This document shows, one piece after another, positions 55,687 to 64,000 of a stretch of 64,000 bases of DNA (position 1 is its first letter; the number at the start of each line of letters is the position of its first letter). The translations under genes were made by a program, and so were the position numbers. The stretch comes from Variovorax soli NBRC 106424 (GTDB lineage: Bacteria; Pseudomonadota; Gammaproteobacteria; Burkholderiales; Burkholderiaceae_C), in contig NZ_BCUU01000001.1 of the NCBI RefSeq assembly GCF_001591385.1, positions 62,001 through 126,000 of the forward strand, in the 5' to 3' direction. The notes beneath the pieces were generated by a model. The model was not told the origin of the DNA, searched no databases, and saw only the letters and a list, made by a program, of their open reading frames with translations.

Positions 55687-56253
55687 TTGGCCACCGAAAA
55701 AGAACTTTCCGACTTCCTCAAGAGTGTCGAGCGACGCGCGTTCAAGCGCTCCGTCTACCACGTTCGGGACGAGGAAGCCGCCCTCGACATCGTGCAGGAC
55801 AGCATGATGAAGCTCGCCGAGCACTATGGCGACAAGCCCGCCGACGAGTTGCCGATGCTGTTTCAGCGCATCCTCTCGAACTGCACCCTGGACTGGTTCC
55901 GGCGCCAGAAGACCCGGCGCGCACTGTTTACCAACCTCAGCGACTTCGACGCGGTGGACGAGGACGGGGAATTCGACCTGCTCGAAAATCTGTCTCCTAT
56001 TGCCGACACCCGCGAGTCCGAAAGCGCCGAAGACACCACCCGGCGGGCACAGATCCTGCGGGAGATCGAGGCGGAAATCGCGGCGCTGCCGGGTCGTCAA
56101 CGCGAAGCCTTCCTGCTACGTTACTGGGAGGAACTGGACGTTGCCGAGACGGCAACCGCCATGGGCTGCTCCGAGGGCAGCGTCAAGACCCATTGTTCGC
56201 GCGCCGTTCACGCACTGAGCCGCGCGCTCAAGGCCAAGGGAATCCAACTGTGA
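55687..56253 (+). CDS. ECF-type RNA polymerase sigma factor
   Basis: 188-residue sigma-70 family factor with region 2 (FKRSVYHVRDEEAALDIVQDSMMKLAEHY) and region 4 (ALPGRQREAFLLRYWEELDVAETATAMGCSEGSVKTHCSRAV). The start appears to be TTG at 55687 (giving MATEKELSDF); no ATG lies upstream in frame and the ribosome-binding site is poor. The stop overlaps the DUF3619 gene as GTGA, the usual arrangement for a sigma factor with its membrane-bound partner, so the next gene may be an anti-sigma factor. Confidence 0.9.
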   Translation: MATEKELSDFLKSVERRAFKRSVYHVRDEEAALDIVQDSMMKLAEHYGDKPADELPMLFQRILSNCTLDWFRRQKTRRALFTNLSDFDAVDEDGEFDLLENLSPIADTRESESAEDTTRRAQILREIEAEIAALPGRQREAFLLRYWEELDVAETATAMGCSEGSVKTHCSRAVHALSRALKAKGIQL

Positions 56254-56690
56254 GCACGATTCGTACAACCATCCCCCCCGCCGGGTCCGATGGCCCGGAG
56301 GCGCGCTTTGGCGCGCGCGTCGCCCAGCGGCTTTCGGCCGGCACCCAGGATCTTCCATATGACATCGCCGAGCGCCTGCGCGCCGGGCGGGAGCAGGCGG
56401 TGGCGCGCCGCAAGTTGGTGCAGCCGCTCGTGGCACCCGCTGAAGCCTCGGTCGGCCGCGACGGCTCAATGACCCTGGGCAGCGGCTGGTGGACGCGCAT
56501 CGGCTCGGCCGTGCCCCTGGTGTTGCTCGCCGCCGGGCTGATCGCCATCAGTGTGTTCCAGGACGACAACCGCGCCAGCGAGGTGGCCGAGGTCGATGCG
56601 GCCATTCTTACCGGCGACCTCCCCCCCGCTGCCTACACCGACCCGGGTTTTGCACAGTTCCTCAAGAGTGACAACGGCCTTGCCCACTGA
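56250..56690 (+). CDS. DUF3619 family protein, possible anti-sigma factor
   Basis: 146-residue protein with one central transmembrane helix (IGSAVPLVLLAAGLIAISVF), a cytoplasmic N-terminal half (ARVAQRLSAGTQDLPYDIAERL) and a short external C-terminal half ending FAQFLKSDNGLAH. Starting at GTG 56250 it overlaps the sigma factor stop. The topology and coupling resemble single-pass anti-sigma factors, but DUF3619 has no established function, so this is inference. Confidence 0.8.
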   Translation: MSTIRTTIPPAGSDGPEARFGARVAQRLSAGTQDLPYDIAERLRAGREQAVARRKLVQPLVAPAEASVGRDGSMTLGSGWWTRIGSAVPLVLLAAGLIAISVFQDDNRASEVAEVDAAILTGDLPPAAYTDPGFAQFLKSDNGLAH

Positions 56691-57480
56691 TTACCTCAGC
56701 ACCCGCCTGCAGCAAGACACTGCCGCGAGGTCGATCCTCGGCAAGGCGATGCTGGGCGGCCTGCTGGTGCTGGGCATCGGGGCCTTCTTCCCCGCCGAGG
56801 CGCAGCAGCAGCCGGCGGCCGAACCGGCCACTGCTGCGGCCAAAGGGAAGACGCCCGTCAGCACACGTCCGCTGTGGACAGAACTGACACCGGCTCAGCA
56901 GCAGTCGCTGGCCCCCCTGTCCGCCCACTGGAACGGCCTGCATCCCGCGCAAAAGCGCAAGTGGATCGCGCTGTCGCGCAATTTCGACAGCATGAGCCCG
57001 GAAGACCAGCAGGTGCTGCACAGCCGAATGACCGAATGGGCCGCCTTGAGCGCGCAGGAACGCACGCGTGCCCGCCTGAATTTCGCCACGGTCAAGCGGC
57101 TGGCCCCCGAAGAAGAGCGCAAGGCCAAGTGGGAGGCCTACCAGGCCCTGAGCGACGAAGAAAAGCGCAAGCTGGCCGAGCGGGCCGGCAGCAGGCCGCC
57201 GAGTGCAGCGGCGCCCGTGCGTCCGGTTCCTGCGCAGAAGTTCGTTCCGGTTCCCAGCGCGGCCGTCAGCGGCCAGTACCCACCTCGCATCCAGTTGGCC
57301 CCGCCCGCGGCTCCCGCGGTGCCGGCGCCTGCTGTCGCCCCGGCAGGCGCTGCCGCGTCTTCCGCCGCAGGCGCTGCATCTGCAACCCTTGCACCGCCGA
57401 CGGCCCCGTCGGTGCCCCAGGTTGCGCCCGCCAGCCCGGCAGCGGCGCCGGCGATGATCAGGCAGCAAGAAGCACCATGA
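56668..57480 (+). CDS. DUF3106 domain protein, secreted/periplasmic
   Basis: 270-residue protein starting at GTG 56668, which overlaps the DUF3619 gene. A hydrophobic signal segment (AMLGGLLVLGIGAFFPAEA) precedes a helical DUF3106 domain of about 110 residues rich in Trp/Arg (PLWTELTPAQQQSLAPLSAHWNGL, QKRKWIALSRNFDSM) and a long Pro/Ala-rich C-terminal tail. The family is common in Betaproteobacteria beside ECF sigma genes and is uncharacterised. An ATG at 56749 is an alternative start at the signal peptide. Confidence 0.8.
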   Translation: MTTALPTDYLSTRLQQDTAARSILGKAMLGGLLVLGIGAFFPAEAQQQPAAEPATAAAKGKTPVSTRPLWTELTPAQQQSLAPLSAHWNGLHPAQKRKWIALSRNFDSMSPEDQQVLHSRMTEWAALSAQERTRARLNFATVKRLAPEEERKAKWEAYQALSDEEKRKLAERAGSRPPSAAAPVRPVPAQKFVPVPSAAVSGQYPPRIQLAPPAAPAVPAPAVAPAGAAASSAAGAASATLAPPTAPSVPQVAPASPAAAPAMIRQQEAP

Positions 57481-58076
57481 AGCGGAACGCCCTGGCATCG
57501 CCCGTGACTTCAGCACTTCCCGAATCGCCCGCCCCCTCCCATGCCCCGCCTGGCCAGCCGCTGCCTGCGGCGGCGTCCGCTGTATTGACGGCCCCCGGCC
57601 TCTGGCGACGGATGGCGTGCTGGCTCTACGAGGGCATGCTGCTGTTCGCCGTGGTCTTCATCGCGGGCTGGCTGTTCAGCACGCTCACTCAGATGCGCAA
57701 CGGCGTCGACGGCAGCAAGCATCCGCTGCTGCAGGGCTTTCTGTTTCTTGTGCTGGGTGTGTACTTCACCTGGTTCTGGTCCCGGGGCCAGACCCTCGCC
57801 ATGAAGACCTGGGGCATCCGCGTGGTCGACCGCCAGGGCCAGCCCCTGAGCCAGCCGCGCGCCCTGCTGCGCTACCTGCTGAGCTGGCTCTGGTTCCTGC
57901 CGCCGCTGGCCGGGCTGTCTTTGGTCAAGCTTGGTGCAGGCGAGGCCACCGTGATCGTCTTCGGATGGGTCGCCATCTGGGCGGTTCTTTCGCGCTTTCA
58001 CCCGCTCGGGCAGTTCTGGCACGACGCCCTCGCCGGCACGCGCCTGGTGCGGGCCGACTCGAAGCGGCATGGCTGA
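57477..58076 (+). CDS. RDD family membrane protein
   Basis: 199-residue inner-membrane protein with three to four hydrophobic helices (MLLFAVVFIAGWLF, LLQGFLFLVLGVYFTWFW, WFLPPLAGLSLVKLGAG, VIVFGWVAIWAVL) and the RDD-type segment GIRVVDRQGQPLS. The first 40 residues are Pro/Ala/Ser-rich. It overlaps DUF3106 by ATGA and dgkA by 8 bp. RDD proteins are often transport- or stress-associated; the role here is unknown. Confidence 0.83.
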   Translation: MKRNALASPVTSALPESPAPSHAPPGQPLPAAASAVLTAPGLWRRMACWLYEGMLLFAVVFIAGWLFSTLTQMRNGVDGSKHPLLQGFLFLVLGVYFTWFWSRGQTLAMKTWGIRVVDRQGQPLSQPRALLRYLLSWLWFLPPLAGLSLVKLGAGEATVIVFGWVAIWAVLSRFHPLGQFWHDALAGTRLVRADSKRHG

Positions 58077-58464
58077 GCGGGCGCCGGCAGCCAACACCCA
58101 GCAGGGTCGGCGCGGCTTGAGCCGCGTCTGGCATGCGGGCCTCATTTCTCTCAATGGCCTGCGCGCTGCCTGGGGAGAGGCCGCATTCCGGCAAGAAGCC
58201 ATCCTGGCCATGGTGCTCGTTCCACTGGCCTTCTGGCTGGGCCGCAATTGGGTCGAAACCGCTGCGCTGGTGGGCAGCGTGGTGCTGGTGATGATCGTGG
58301 AACTGCTCAACACCGCTGTCGAAGCCGCCATCGACCGCATCGGCCCGGAGTGGCACGACCTGTCCAAGCGGGCCAAGGACACGGGCAGCGCCGCCGTGCT
58401 GCTGGCGCTGCTACTGGCGGGCGGCATCTGGGCCGCGGCCCTCTGGCACCGATTCGCCATCTGA
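58069..58464 (+). CDS. dgkA: diacylglycerol kinase DgkA
   Basis: 131-residue integral membrane kinase that recycles diacylglycerol to phosphatidic acid. The family motif is in VELLNTAVEAAIDRIG, with three predicted helices (ILAMVLVPLAFWLG, AALVGSVVLVMIV, AAVLLALLLAGGIWAAA). It overlaps the RDD gene by 8 bp and ends the ECF sigma operon. Confidence 0.92.
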   Translation: MAERAPAANTQQGRRGLSRVWHAGLISLNGLRAAWGEAAFRQEAILAMVLVPLAFWLGRNWVETAALVGSVVLVMIVELLNTAVEAAIDRIGPEWHDLSKRAKDTGSAAVLLALLLAGGIWAAALWHRFAI

Positions 58465-58509
58465 AGGCCCCAGGGCCAGGCTGCCCTGAGAAGGCGGCAT
58501 GATCGGGGG

Positions 58510-59112
58510 ATGAATTCCCCCGCATCCCATCCTTTTTCCATCTGTGTCTACTGCGGCTCTCGTCCGGGCGCTCGCCCCGAATTCGCTGCTGCGGCCCAGG
58601 CCGTGGGCCAATGGATCGGCCAGCAGCGCGGCCAGTTGGTCTACGGCGGCGGCCGCACCGGGCTGATGGGCCTGGTGGCCGAAGCGACCCGCACCGCCGG
58701 CGGCCGCGTGGTCGGCGTGATTCCGAAGGCGCTGGTCGACAAGGAACTGGCCAACCCCTTGTGCGACGAACTGCATGTGGTGGACACCATGCACGAGCGC
58801 AAGGCCATGATGGCGCACCGCTCCGATGCCTTCCTGGCCCTGCCGGGCGGCATCGGCACCTTCGAGGAACTGTTCGAGATCTGGACCTGGCGCCAGCTCG
58901 GCTACCACGACAAGCCCGTAGGCCTGCTGAACGCCGCCGGCTACTACGACGCCATGCTCGGCTTCCTGGCCCACAGCGTGCGCGACGGCTTCATGGGCGA
59001 ATGGCAGATGGACCTCATCCGCACCGGCACCGAAACCACCCAGTTGCTGGAAGCCCTGCGCGCCGACGTCCCGAAACACGCCCAGGACGATCGCCTGGCC
59101 GAAAACATCTGA
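58510..59112 (+). CDS. LOG family protein (TIGR00730)
   Basis: 200-residue Rossmann-fold protein with the LOG signature PGGIGTFEELFE and the N-terminal VYCGSRPGARPEF. Members cleave cytokinin riboside monophosphates or related nucleotides (phosphoribohydrolase activity); bacterial roles are mostly open. A purine-rich cggggga precedes the start. It is transcribed alone and followed by a repetitive palindromic element. Confidence 0.9.
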   Translation: MNSPASHPFSICVYCGSRPGARPEFAAAAQAVGQWIGQQRGQLVYGGGRTGLMGLVAEATRTAGGRVVGVIPKALVDKELANPLCDELHVVDTMHERKAMMAHRSDAFLALPGGIGTFEELFEIWTWRQLGYHDKPVGLLNAAGYYDAMLGFLAHSVRDGFMGEWQMDLIRTGTETTQLLEALRADVPKHAQDDRLAENI

Positions 59113-59163
59113 CCGTCCAAAACACCAGGCGAAGCGAGCCGAGCAAACCCAGTCCCGCACCGG

Positions 59164-59248
59164 GGAACCGGCTTTGCCGGGCCCCAGGTGGGGTCTCCCC
59201 CTCGGGGGGTGGAGTTACACGACCGAAGGGAGTGAAAGCCGGGGGGCC
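59164..59248. repeat. GC-rich palindromic intergenic element, copy A
   Basis: About 85 bp between the LOG gene and glnB made of stacked short palindromes: ggaaccggctttgccgggcc, ctccccctcggggggtggag and a final gccgggggg. It resembles the element at 63574-63659 in order and sequence (shared ggaaccggcttxgccgggcc, cccccxxxgggggx and a g-run end). Such dispersed palindromes are known from Comamonadaceae genomes and may act as transcription barriers. Confidence 0.6.
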
Positions 59249-59250
59249 TT

Positions 59251-61274
<2,024 letters not shown>

Positions 61275-61381
61275 AGAACGGGGAATCGAGACTGCAACGA
61301 TTATGTCATTCGCCCCCAGACCCAAGGCTTTGCGCGGGCTTGTCCGGCGCGTTGTCGCATGGACTGCTACGCTTGCGGCCA

Positions 61382-62323
61382 ATGCCCTCCGGTCCCTCCG
61401 CCTCCCCCGGCCTCGCTCACGCCGACGCCATCCCACCGGCCAGCAAGGCCTACCTGCTCCTGGTCTTCACCACCCTCATCTGGGGCGCCAACGCGGTCGC
61501 CGCGCGGGTGGCGGTGGGCGAGGTGTCGCCCATGTTCCTCACCTTCATGCGCTGGGGCATCTCCTGCGTGGCGCTGCTGCTCTTTGCCCGCGGACCGATC
61601 CGGGCGCACTGGCATGTGCTGGTGCCGCGCTGGCGCTCCATCGCGCTGATGGGCGCGCTGGGGTTCACCGGCTTCAATGCCCTCTTCTACGCCGCGGCGC
61701 ATCACACGACGGCGATCAACATCGCGATCCTGCAAGGCGCCATTCCCGTGCTGGTGCTGATCGGCAGCGTGCTCTTCCTCTCGAACCGGGTGAGTGCCCT
61801 GCAATGGCTGGGCGTGCTGATCACGCTGGCGGGCATTGCCGTGGTCGCTTCGCACGGAAACCTGGCGCAACTGGCTGGGCTGGACTTCAACATCGGCGAC
61901 GTCTGGATGATCGTCGCCTGCCTGCTCTATGCCGGCTACATGCTGGGCCTGCGCGGGCGGCCGGAGGTACCGGCCATCGTGTTCTTCGCCGCCACGGCCC
62001 TGGTGGCCTGCCTTGTTTCGGTGCCGCTGGTGGCGGCTGAAGTGGCGGCGGGCCAGTTCTTCTGGCCGAGCGCACGCGGCTGGGTCGTTATCGCCTTCGT
62101 GGGGCTGCTGCCTTCCTTCGTGTCGCAAGTCACCTTCATCCAGGCCGTGGGAATCATCGGACCTGCCCGGGCGGGGGTGTTCCTCAACCTGGTGCCCATC
62201 TTCGGGCCGCTGCTGGCCCTTTTGGTGCTGGGCGAGCCGATCTCGCTCTACCACGGGGTCGCGCTGGCGCTGGTGCTGGGCGGCATCTATATCGCCGAGC
62301 GACTGGGAAATCGGCGAGCCTGA
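61382..62323 (+). CDS. EamA/DMT superfamily transporter
   Basis: 313-residue transporter with ten predicted helices in two EamA repeats (first: AYLLLVFTTLIWGANAVAAR; last: VALALVLGGIYIAERL). Substrate unknown; relatives export amino acids, purines or metabolites. The start at 61382 (MPSGPSASPG) is favoured, although an ATG at 61340 gives 14 more residues. It is followed 2 bp later by the DUF482 gene, so they form an operon. Confidence 0.88.
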   Translation: MPSGPSASPGLAHADAIPPASKAYLLLVFTTLIWGANAVAARVAVGEVSPMFLTFMRWGISCVALLLFARGPIRAHWHVLVPRWRSIALMGALGFTGFNALFYAAAHHTTAINIAILQGAIPVLVLIGSVLFLSNRVSALQWLGVLITLAGIAVVASHGNLAQLAGLDFNIGDVWMIVACLLYAGYMLGLRGRPEVPAIVFFAATALVACLVSVPLVAAEVAAGQFFWPSARGWVVIAFVGLLPSFVSQVTFIQAVGIIGPARAGVFLNLVPIFGPLLALLVLGEPISLYHGVALALVLGGIYIAERLGNRRA

Positions 62324-62325
62324 GC

Positions 62326-63522
62326 ATGGCCAAGGGCAACGACGAGTTCCTGGCCCGCGTGCACGCATCGCCGGCCGAGGTCGACGCGGCGGCGTGGGAT
62401 GCCTTGCTGGCCACCCAGGCCGCGCCATCGCCTTTCATGCGGCACGCCTACCTGGCCGCGTTGCACGACAGCGGCAGCGCGACCGCGGCCAGCGGCTGGA
62501 CACCGCGCTTCTTCACCTTGTGGCGCGGCAGGGCGCTGATGGCGGCCTGCCCGCTCTTCCTCAAGGACCACTCCTACGGGGAATACGTCTTCGACTGGGC
62601 CTGGGCCAACGCCTATCACGACCACGGGCTGGCGTACTATCCCAAGGGCCTTGTCGCGGTGCCCTTCACGCCGGTGCCAGGCACCCGCCTCCTGGCGCGC
62701 GATGCGGCCAGCCGGGCGCTGCTGGTCGAGGCGCTGGTGGCCTGGTGCGGAGAGGAGAAGCTTTCTTCGCTGCATCTGCTCTTTGGCGCCGACGAGGATA
62801 TTGCCGCCTGCGCGCAAGCCGGCCTCATGCTGCGCCACACCGTGCAGTTTCACTGGAAGAACGAGGCAGGCGGCGCCCCGGTCCAGCAATGGACGGACTT
62901 CGACTCCTTCCTGGCCAGCCTGTCGCACGACAAGCGCAAGAAGATCCGGCAGGAGCGGCGCAAGGTGCAGGACGCGGGCGTGCGCTTTCGCTGGGCGCGC
63001 GGCAACGACATCAGCGATGAGGACTGGGCCTTCTTCTACCGATGCTATGCCCGCACCTATCGCGAGCACGGCAACCCGCCCTATCTGACGCCGGACTTCT
63101 TCCAGCAGGTCGCCCGCACCATGCCCGAGGCGTGGCTCCTTTTCATCGCCGAACGCGAGGGCCGTCCGATGGCCAGCAGCCTCATCGCCCTGTCTCAGGA
63201 CGGAAAAAATCCTGGCGCGCCAGAGGCGGCCTATGGGCGCTACTGGGGCGCATTGGAGCGCGTCGACTGCCTGCACTTCGAGGCCTGCTACTACCAGCCC
63301 CTGCAGTGGTGCATCGAGCACGGCGTGTCCCGCTTCGAAGGCGGCGCCCAGGGCGAGCACAAGATGGCCCGCGCCCTGATGCCGGTGCGCACCACCAGCG
63401 CGCACTGGCTCGCCCACCCCGCGTTTGCCGACGCCGTCGAGCGATTCCTGGAGCGCGAAGGCGCCGGCATCGACAACTACCTCGACCACCTGGGCGAACG
63501 CAGCCCCTTCCGCCACACCTGA
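62326..63522 (+). CDS. FemAB-like / DUF482 GNAT-fold protein
   Basis: 398-residue member of the DUF482/peptidogalycan biosynthesis family, a FemAB-like GNAT fold. Visible conserved segments are PSPFMRHAYLAALHDSGS, KDHSYGEYVFDWAWANAY, LSHDKRKKIRQERRKV, YLTPDFF and EGGAQGEHKMARAL. FemAB relatives transfer amino acids from aminoacyl-tRNA; no activity is proven for this subfamily. It starts 3 bases after the transporter stop and ends before a hairpin terminator. Confidence 0.87.
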   Translation: MAKGNDEFLARVHASPAEVDAAAWDALLATQAAPSPFMRHAYLAALHDSGSATAASGWTPRFFTLWRGRALMAACPLFLKDHSYGEYVFDWAWANAYHDHGLAYYPKGLVAVPFTPVPGTRLLARDAASRALLVEALVAWCGEEKLSSLHLLFGADEDIAACAQAGLMLRHTVQFHWKNEAGGAPVQQWTDFDSFLASLSHDKRKKIRQERRKVQDAGVRFRWARGNDISDEDWAFFYRCYARTYREHGNPPYLTPDFFQQVARTMPEAWLLFIAEREGRPMASSLIALSQDGKNPGAPEAAYGRYWGALERVDCLHFEACYYQPLQWCIEHGVSRFEGGAQGEHKMARALMPVRTTSAHWLAHPAFADAVERFLEREGAGIDNYLDHLGERSPFRHT

Positions 63523-63530
63523 AACGAAAA

Positions 63531-63553
63531 AGAGCACGCAAAGTGCGTGCTCT
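63531..63553. terminator. intrinsic terminator shared by the DUF482 gene and ppa
   Basis: Perfect 10-bp stem agagcacgca / tgcgtgctct with a 3-nt loop. On the minus strand it is followed by ttttcgtttc, so it would mainly terminate ppa; on the plus strand the tail is ctcttc, weaker. Confidence 0.7.
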
Positions 63554-63573
63554 CTCTTCATCAGGGCACTCGC

Positions 63574-63659
63574 GGAACCGGCTTCGCCGGGCCGCAGAGT
63601 GCGCCCCCGTGAGGGGGTTGGCGGACCTTGCGAAGCAAGGGCAGCCTGGGGGCGGGCGA
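63574..63659. repeat. GC-rich palindromic intergenic element, copy B
   Basis: About 86 bp downstream of ppa built from short palindromes: ggaaccggcttcgccgggcc, gcgcccccgtgagggggttg and ccttgcgaagcaagg, ending in a g-rich run. It matches copy A at 59164 in its first and last parts and differs in the middle. Confidence 0.6.
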
Positions 63660-63662
63660 AGG

Positions 63663-64000
63663 TTATTTCTTGTAGTTTGCGACGCCGTCCAGGATTTCCT
63701 TCTTGGCGGCCTCGATGCCTTCCCAGCCCAGCACCTTGACCCACTTGCCCTCTTCCAGGTCCTTGTAGTGCTCGAAGAAGTGGCTGATGGCCTTCAGGCG
63801 CATCTGGTTGACGTCGTCCACCGACTTCCAGTGGCTGTAGATGGGCAGCACCTTCGTGGTGGGCACGGCCAGCACCTTGCCATCCACGCCGGCTTCGTCT
63901 TCCATCATCAGGATGCCCAGGGGGCGGCAAGGCACGACCACGCCCGGGTGCAGCGGATAAGGGGTGATGACCAGCACGTCCACCGGGTCGCCGTCGCCCG
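63663..64000 (-). CDS. ppa: inorganic pyrophosphatase, C-terminal part (cut by the window edge)
   Basis: Soluble family I pyrophosphatase fragment of about 112 residues ending [10 protein letters not shown]. The metal/substrate-binding motif DGDPVDVLV is at the window edge, followed by [24 protein letters not shown] and [11 protein letters not shown]... [17 protein letters not shown], all typical of family I. The N-terminal third lies beyond position 64000. Confidence 0.93.
   Translation of the reverse strand, partial: GDGDPVDVLVITPYPLHPGVVVPCRPLGILMMEDEAGVDGKVLAVPTTKVLPIYSHWKSVDDVNQMRLKAISHFFEHYKDLEEGKWVKVLGWEGIEAAKKEILDGVANYKK

Overview
The window is high-GC (G/C-ending codons throughout), densely coding bacterial DNA. 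It reads as a betaproteobacterial chromosome, most likely Comamonadaceae (Variovorax/Acidovorax-like). The reasons are the ilvB-ilvH-ilvC-pssA-leuA block, the ECF sigma/DUF3619/DUF3106/RDD cluster, an aryl-polyene-type locus, and GC-rich intergenic palindromes resembling those seen in that family. The family placement is inference from gene content and order. There is no rRNA, IS element, phage, CRISPR array or plasmid function; one tRNA gene is present.

Layout. 1-1.7 kb: a small unknown protein, msrA and a low-molecular-weight tyrosine phosphatase. 1.7-14.1 kb (minus): one giant surface protein of about 4,150 residues (LEPR motif, DUF4347, DUF11/isopeptide-type repeats, SdrD-B-like domain, cadherin-like domain, 13 VCBS-type repeats), interrupted by a frameshift near 4.15 kb. 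14.3-18 kb (minus): tolB-pal-cpoB-tcdA followed by tRNA-Lys(UUU). 18.1-19.9 kb: msbA-type lipid exporter. 20-26.8 kb (minus): housekeeping operon yebC-purD-hemF-nadD-rsfS-rlmH-maf-rng with nearly every stop/start overlapping.

26.9-42.2 kb is the most distinctive region, an aryl-polyene/xanthomonadin-type pigment-glycolipid locus. The plus arm has a methyltransferase, a chorismatase (aryl starter supply), a PlsC-type acyltransferase and a GT2 glycosyltransferase. The minus arm has an ACP, a COG4648 membrane protein, a fused AMP-ligase/dehydratase, an LpxL-like acyltransferase, a LolA-like carrier, an MMPL exporter, a NodB deacetylase, a methyltransferase, a FabZ-like dehydratase and a FabG-like reductase. 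No ketosynthase is encoded, only one ACP is present, and an AraC regulator plus FAD monooxygenase sit between the arms.

42.2-47.4 kb: HerA/DUF853 ATPase, the N-degron transferases aat and bpt, an IclR regulator and a PBP7-type endopeptidase. 47.5-55.4 kb (minus): branched-chain amino acid genes ilvB-ilvH-ilvC, then pssA, then two different leuA genes; the upstream leuA is preceded by a Leu-rich leader peptide and a terminator, a classical attenuator arrangement. 55.7-58.5 kb: ECF sigma, DUF3619, DUF3106, RDD and dgkA in one overlapping operon. 58.5-64 kb: LOG-family protein, nadE-glnB (minus, overlapping), an EamA transporter, a FemAB/DUF482 protein and the 3' part of ppa, cut by the window edge. 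Two copies of a related GC-rich palindromic intergenic element lie at 59.2 and 63.6 kb.
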